From NCBI GenBank assembly GCA_031308135.1, contig JAHLJT010009419.1, positions 32,490,863 through 32,554,862 of the forward strand: 64,000 nucleotides of DNA, read 5' to 3'. Source of the DNA: Acheta domesticus. Lineage: Eukaryota > Arthropoda > Insecta > Orthoptera > Gryllidae. The translations under genes and the position numbers were made by a program. The first letter of the stretch is position 1, and each line of letters opens with the position of its first letter. This document shows, in pieces, positions 57,503 to 64,000 of the stretch. The notes beneath the pieces were generated by a model that was given only the letters and a program-made list of their open reading frames with translations, was not told where the DNA came from and ran no database searches.

Positions 57503-60500
57503 GACAAGGCATTTTCGCTTCACAGGCCCATTCCAGGGCCTTCCAACTTACACTTTTACACAGAACAGTTTTCACGCAGATTGTCAGATAAAAACGGTAC
57601 ACAAACTTCAAGATTCCAACCTACAAGTATAAAAGCCAGAAGTATTTACTCGGTCTGTACGTTTTATGTACGAGACGCCAGGAGACGCTGCCAGGGTCTC
57701 TGCCGGCACAGTAATGAATTGCGGAATTCCGCTGCCCAAATACACTTATTCGCGACATACGCCCATTCTGAGCTTCCTTATTAGAACTTTTTTAAGTGTT
57801 TATGGAGGTCTGGGGTGAAAAAATATAAAGTCCGTTATTGATATCGCTGCAAGTATGGTTGTGGCTGTGAAGTCTTAACAGAGTGCGCTGAAAATACGCT
57901 CCGATCAGGAGGAAGCGGAATAGCTCCAGATGTGAGATTCACATTTGCAAGAGGCAGTCAAATAAACTCTCGAAAAAAGCCGAGAACTCGAATCCGCATC
58001 GCCAATATGCAAAATCTCACAAATAGCACTAAATATAAATACAAAACTGAAAAGGATGTATAGTTTCCGCAGTAAACAAATCCGTAAGTAAACAACGTCA
58101 ACAACGTCATATACAGTTTTTACTGTTTTTTGACAAATAAAAAAATTAATAAATTTAAAAAAATCGATCAGGTTTTTGTTCAGTTTCCCTGATCCATTGA
58201 GCAAATGCTTAGATGGCCCCTTGTTTTACTTCTGGACGTAAATGTAGCTTCACTGTGCGCACGTTTTGTTGAGCACTCCTTTTGCTTGTAGTTCATTTAC
58301 AGTTGAAATTGATTTTCTATAACTCGGGAAAAAACATTTTTCAAATATTTTTATGATCTTTTATCTTTTATTTTTACCGATATTTTATGTATTATCATTC
58401 ATAAACCGAATGTATCTCTTAGAATTTTGCATAAATCCGTTATTATAATAATGGGGTCCTCCCTACAAAAGGCACAAGTAACTCGGAAGAGGAATACCGT
58501 TGTGACTAGCAAGGGAAATTGATGTATCTCTTGACAAAAAAGCTTTTAGTTTCTTTCGACGTTCTCAGTCACTAAGAAAGTGTGACAGTTTGCCATAAAA
58601 GTCTTCTCGCAGCGAAGTGTGCACCTCGACCCACAAATTCGCTCTTTCAAATGCTCGACTTTCCTCTCCTAACAAAGTTTCTAAAACGCAGTATATCAGA
58701 GACACGTATAGATATCGTTATTTATCTAACACTGTCATATTTATGTAATGCTTGTTGTCTCGAACTTAAGATTCGATTAACTGTGAGAAATATATGTTCT
58801 TCCTTTATTGATTGCTTCAGTGATTCTGGGCGTGACAACTACTAAGGTCTATAGTTCCGTAAGTGTGATGTATGTTTTTATCGCGGATATTGGCGGTGAT
58901 CTTATTTGGCTGGTTGGCGAAATCCGGCGCCAACCTACCCGATGCATTACCGATGTGTTTCCTTTATTAATACATGTACATGATAATAAACCCAATTTTT
59001 CATTTAACTAAATATATTTATATTTTGTTTGTTTCAGGTAAGTACACTGGCTGACCTACAAACAGGGGACATTAGTGTAGAGGTGAACGTGAGTACTAAT
59101 AAATGCGATCATAAACGCAGAGAAATCATAAATAAATTAAGGTGAAGGGCTTCCTTTGATTTAAATGGTGCTTTCATTTCACTTTTAGTACTTTTCGTTT
59201 AAAATTATTTTCATATTCTGCCTTTCTAACCACTTCTTTTGTTGTTTTTATTTGAAAAGCAGCGGATAATTTCCATCTGATTACGATACTTTCGTACATT
59301 TCATGCACTACTTCCTTAAGCTATTAAGTTAAATATGCTTTTAAAAATCAGTTTTGTTACATACTTCTGAACCCAATTTTTCAGTAAGTTATTTTATAGA
59401 AGTTCATTTCCATTACTATTGTTTCTATACCAATCGCAGTTCATTAATGTATAGTTATTTCGATACAATAACCTACTCTTGTTAAGTGATGACTTTATAA
59501 TTCCTTATATTCTGATGTACTTAACATGTGGGCTATTCTAAATATTGCGTTCTTGATGCTTCTACTGTTATTACACTATCTTTGAGGAATAGAGGCACTG
59601 AATTCCTTGGTACTACGTAATTCCTGTAGCATTACCATTTCGCAGAAATTATCTTCATTGCTTTCCATCCTTAAAGCTCATTGCTCCCTTCTCCTACATA
59701 ATTAAGTCTCCTCTTTTCTCAAGCGTCGCTGTTCCTTCTCTTCTCGACGAAGCAGTTTGCACGCCGCCTTCGATGAGTGCGTGCTGCCAGGCATATGTCA
59801 CGGGAGGTGGTGTCGCATTAACATATGGGGTCAATGTGCTCAGAACCATGGCTCCAAATTTTGAGAAGAGCAGATCGTATACTCGTATAATGTAATAAAT
59901 TAGTACTGCTATTCAAATTAAAATTTGCTAACTTCTTAATAACATACGTCAAGGAAATAAAACGTTCCTTTCAATATCGCTCAAATCCAGTGCAGACCCG
60001 TGCTAAGAGACGACACGAACCCAGCGCTACGACGCTACATGAAGTAATTTATTTCACGGCTTTCTGCATCACAGGAAGCTTTTAAAATTAAAAAAAACTT
60101 ATATGTGACTAATGACATTAGATGGGTACATTATAGTCGTCTTTCCCGGAAACCCCAATTGTGTACATCACCTATAATACACAAGTTACAGCATTTAAGA
60201 CTAGAACAGAAATATAACAAAGTATCGGACTGAAGTTGGTACCAATTTGCAGAAAAGTATTTTCAATATTACTTAATATTTTGCATTGCGATTGTGCCAT
60301 TTTCACTCACATCAAATAATGTTTGAGCTGAAACATAAAATACAGTTAATACCACTTTCTTTCACTTGCTTTCTCAATATGATCGCGTCATTTTAAATTC
60401 CAACCGTTAAGTCTAGAAAATAATCCGGACATAACAGTATTTACTCGATGAAAATGACCGCACGCAGTAAGGTCATTCCAGGCCGTTTGCGAGGTGGCAG

Positions 60501-62700
60501 CATTCTCTGAAGTGTTGGGCTGAGGTTTTCGTTTTCTGTAGCAGTTCAGCAATTGCAATTAATAATCATGTGGTATTAACGAACTAATATTATATGAAAA
60601 TGTTGTACGAAAGGGTGCACAGGAAGTAATGAAAAATCCCCATCGCTCACTTGGAAATGGGGCGGAAATCCGAAAATGATTCGATAAAACATGGGAGTCC
60701 CGTTCTGCTGCACGCCGCTGCTAAATGGGCAGAAGCAGGACCCGCAACGCGTTGCATCGCTTGGAGGCACCGCTGCCCCGACGATCCCGTAATTTACGAC
60801 CAGGAGCTGGAGTAATCGGGCTCTCCTGGCGCTACGAAAACACACTGAACATTGCTCTACTCTATTTCACTTTATTTTATCCGCTACACAGTATACAATG
60901 CATCAAGTGAGCGGGAACTTCTCGATTGTAAATATGAAAGGCAACAGCGGAAAAAATTGGTTAGTTTGAAAATTGGGAAAAAGACGGGAATATGTCATTG
61001 GAGCTAGTTTCAATAGAACGTCTTAATAGAGAAATGACTTTTGTCAATTCGTAAGGGTTGTGTTCATTCACAAGAGGTCAGGATATTTCTTAGAGTGATA
61101 CTTGTGCCTCGACTCCTTTTTATGATAATTTGGGTTTCTTCGGAGACTGAGAAAGGTAAATGATAATTGCGGGTGTGTTCGGCACTTATTACATTGTCTT
61201 CTCTGTCTTCGGCTATTTCAGATCTGCAAAATAGATGTGATCCTCATGACTAAACTATGTGCGCGAAAGAAGACGATCGTAAAATGTTTTATTTGTATCT
61301 TTATTCCGCTTCTTTCTTCATGGAAAAGTTTCACAACTTATTAATTCTCAGAAACTAATCTCATTCGCCCACCATTAATCGCAAACATTTCATCTATTCG
61401 AAAAATGTGCAGCCACGTATATACTCTTGTCAAATCTTTCAGAATGAATCTCCAATTTCTACAAAGTTGTTTTTAGAAATAACAAATAATTCAAATATAA
61501 AAATATATATTTTTGAAGCATGAAAAAATGTTAATTTTTATTAATAAATCTTAACGCACTTTTTTATTCAAAACTCAAATTACAATTGAAGTTTCGCAGT
61601 AAACTAAGTAAGCAACGTCTTGCGTAAAAGTTGTATATGAAATAATCACCATGTTCATAACATTACAATTAATTGCTAACGATCGGTATGACAAAAACAA
61701 GTGGCAAGCAATACGCGTTAAGAACACGAAGCGTCTGTCACGTTTTCTTACTCGAGCAAACGACGTCGTGACCTTCCGATGGCGCGGATTAAACTCCGGA
61801 CATACAACAAGGTAGAGGCAAGTTATTTATGACACACGATCTCCAGTTACCACACACAGCAACCTGCTCACGGAATCCACATCGAGTATCTGTGACCTAA
61901 TGATTCGACATTGGTATTCTCAACTCACAATTTTTAACGATTTCGTACGGCAATTACTCTCGTCTTAATAGCGAGCATTATAACACGTACAATGAAGAGA
62001 AAGGTACAAAATCATTTTAACTTTATCTCAGACATTGCGTAGGATCTTTAGAGGCAAGGACAGTTTCTAAGTAGTGCTATGTCAACAATATTACAACTGC
62101 TTCCTTAAATCAAAAGTTTAACTTCAATGGGTTTTTTTCGATTGGTCTTAAACTCTCGATTAAGTAATGTTAAAGATAGTCGAAAAACTGATACGACAAA
62201 ATACCAATTTCCACGTCCGGGGTATAAGTATGTTCCTTACAATGTTCATAGTGCGCACGTTTACGAAGCACAAATGGGATCAAAGGTTAAAGTGAAACAA
62301 TGTCAGTACATCTTCAAAAGTAATGATGATCTCATCTGTTAAATATATATGTTAGCATAAATTGAATGTACTTTTACAAGTGAAAATATAAGTTAACTCT
62401 TACTTTAAAATAACTTGCATTGAGTAACTTTCACAGTAAGAATTCACACACATTGACAGTAAAGCTGTTTACTGATTAAAATTCAGATGTTCAAAATAAC
62501 GCGATCGTTACAACCTCTCAATCTAACTTACAGATACTACAAATTCATTAAATTCAAACTTCTGAAAATGAGTGTTCTCTTCGTGCATTTTTAGACTATC
62601 AACTGATTCGTTTCTGACGTATCTATAAAACAGTTCTGTTACTGCTTACAGCAGACGAATATTCAGCAGCTATTTACATCGCCTTTACATTTCAAATGCA
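57503..62700. other. Mostly AT-rich non-coding DNA
   Basis: No gene recognised in about 5 kb apart from the tail-like repeat at 58105-58150. Short frames, for example at 57470-57784, 58582-58845 and 60576-60845, match no family I know. Confidence 0.4.
58105..58150 (+). repeat. Dispersed 3'-tail-like repeat, copy 2
   Basis: Same 45-bp block as at 56066-56113, ending in A-rich sequence. The upstream sequences of the two copies do not match. Confidence 0.5.
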
Positions 62701-62769
62701 CTCCAAGTGCAGCGCTTAAGAGTGTGAGCAGCTCTGACGGCATCGCGATATCGCAACCAGAGCACGTGC

Positions 62770-63065
62770 GGCGTGGAATCCCTCTCGAAAACAAGGGGGT
62801 GCAACACCTGATGTGCACACAAAGCTCCGCCGGCGCCAGCGATGCCCCTCCCCCGCTGCCTCGCAGGGCGGCCCACGCGACGCCGACCGCTGAAGCTGCC
62901 CGCTCGAGCGCGAAGGCCCCAATCTCTCCGTTACGACACATTGTAAGCCCCACGGGAAATAGCCGCTGAAAATCGACAACTTCCCATACGACGGGAGAAA
63001 GTCGGCCGGGTGGGTGAAGGTTTTTCGAGGGCCGCGAGAAGCCGCTGGCGGCGCATCCAGGAAGG
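62770..63065. other. CpG-rich segment beside the triplet tract
   Basis: CpG-rich with open frames on both strands. The minus-strand frame continuing out of the Gly-rich tract (up to 62716) shows no recognised domain. Confidence 0.35.
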
Positions 63066-63540
63066 CGCCGGCGCCGCCGCCACCGCCACCATCACCACCG
63101 CCTCCGCCGCCACCGCCACCGCCACCGCCGCCACCATTGCCTCCGCCGCCACCATCGCCTCCGCCGCCGCCACCACCATCGCCTCCGCTGCCACCATCAC
63201 CACCGCCTCCGCCGCCACCATTGCCTCCGCCGCCACCATTGCCTCCGCCGCCGCCACCACCATCGCCTCGGCCGCCATCACCTTCACCGCCACCACCAAC
63301 ATCACCATCACCACCGCCTCCGCCGCCACCATCGCCTCCATCGCCGCCGCGGCCGCCATCATCATCTTCACTGCCACCACCACCATCACCATCACCACCG
63401 CCTCCGCCGCCACCATTGCCTCCGCCGCCACCATTGCCTCCGCCGCCACCATCGCCTTCATCGCCGCCGCCACCACCACCATCACCACCGCCTCCGCCGT
63501 CGTCGTCGCTGCCACCACCATCATTGCCGCCGCCGCCGCG
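63066..63540. repeat. CCR triplet low-complexity tract
   Basis: About 475 bp of CCGCCACCA- and CCATCGCCT-like triplets. The plus strand reads as Pro/Ser-rich (254 codons, 63014-63778) or Ala/Thr-rich, and the minus strand as Gly-rich (325 codons). All follow from the triplet structure. A real low-complexity exon cannot be excluded, but no flanking domain or splice context supports it. Confidence 0.8.
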
Positions 63541-64000
63541 CACTCTCCCTTTGCGGCCGCTGGGGGTCGTTAGCGGCCCCTCGTGGACCGTTTCGCAAAT
63601 GGCGCTCACGACCACTTCGCGAGAGGTTGCGGAAATACTCGCTCCTTTTATGGTTTCTTGTTTGTTTGTACGTTTCTTGAAAGTAATGTTCATGATTTTA
63701 TGGGTATTCCAAATTTTATCTCTAAGAATTCACTATTTGAATTATTTAATAAGAAATCAAACATTTTTAAAGTTATAATCTAATATTACCAAATGGCATT
63801 ACATTAATATTTATTATTTATTTAAATTCCATTTCTACCTACATCTCATATTGATTATTTCCTATCATTATGATAGCCATCCATGTCATACAAAGAATCA
63901 AGAAATTCGCATACTTCAGTTACGACCTTGACTAAGAGTAACTATTTCTCAATCTAAAATTAACAATAATTGCTCAGGTCGCAATCAAAGTTTAACTTTC
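63541..64000. other. Non-coding DNA
   Basis: A short GC-rich border passes into AT-rich DNA. No gene recognised. Confidence 0.4.

Overview
The window looks like a piece of a large, repeat-rich arthropod nuclear genome, most likely an insect. The main evidence is a nuclear copy of mitochondrial cox1 (about 26875-27392, minus strand) that reads correctly only with the invertebrate mitochondrial code (AGA=Ser, ATA=Met, TGA=Trp). Several mobile-element groups common in insects are also present. The order cannot be fixed from the sequence; a polyneopteran is possible but is only a guess. There is no bacterial-type gene content. Almost all longer open frames are by-products of GC-rich tandem repeats or of the N gap.

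Layout. 1-11 kb: AT-rich sequence with small CpG-rich patches, fragments of a recurrent non-coding repeat (here 'family A'), short minisatellites (5.0-5.5 kb), a repeat called 'family D' (about 5.96-7.94 kb) and a polypurine tract (8.0-8.4 kb). 11.3-20.9 kb: two family A copies, each followed by a nearly identical segment of about 2.6-3.0 kb carrying a GTGGGCGGGC minisatellite. The two halves are separated by a gap of exactly 1000 N, so this is either a tandem duplication or an assembly duplicate. 24.4-30.2 kb: a second subfamily copy (B), a degenerate array of about 0.5-0.7 kb units, the cox1 insertion, a hAT-type MITE, a long hairpin and a third long family A copy. 31-36 kb: a LINE 3' coding fragment, LTR-retrotransposon primer-site remnants and a second family D copy. 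36-39.3 kb is featureless AT-rich DNA.

The only segment that looks like part of a host protein gene is 39.5-39.8 kb on the plus strand. It holds a CpG island with a CGG repeat, an arthropod-type initiator, and a start codon in good context that encodes a signal peptide running into a splice donor. Later exons could not be recognised. 41-48 kb: CpG-rich patches, a palindromic compound microsatellite, inverted family A copies and a MITE. 49.9-50.2 kb: a foldback MITE. 52.3-54.2 kb: another subfamily B copy and a 15-bp minisatellite. 56.8-57.5 kb: a hAT-like element with a smaller hAT MITE and a hairpin inside it. 63.0-63.5 kb: a CCR-type triplet tract.

The genes do not form a pathway. The biology here is mobile elements and tandem repeats. 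The most unusual object is family A/B: non-coding, about 1.6 kb at full length, built on a period of about 300 bp, and ending in a hairpin whose stem has changed in a compensatory way between subfamilies.
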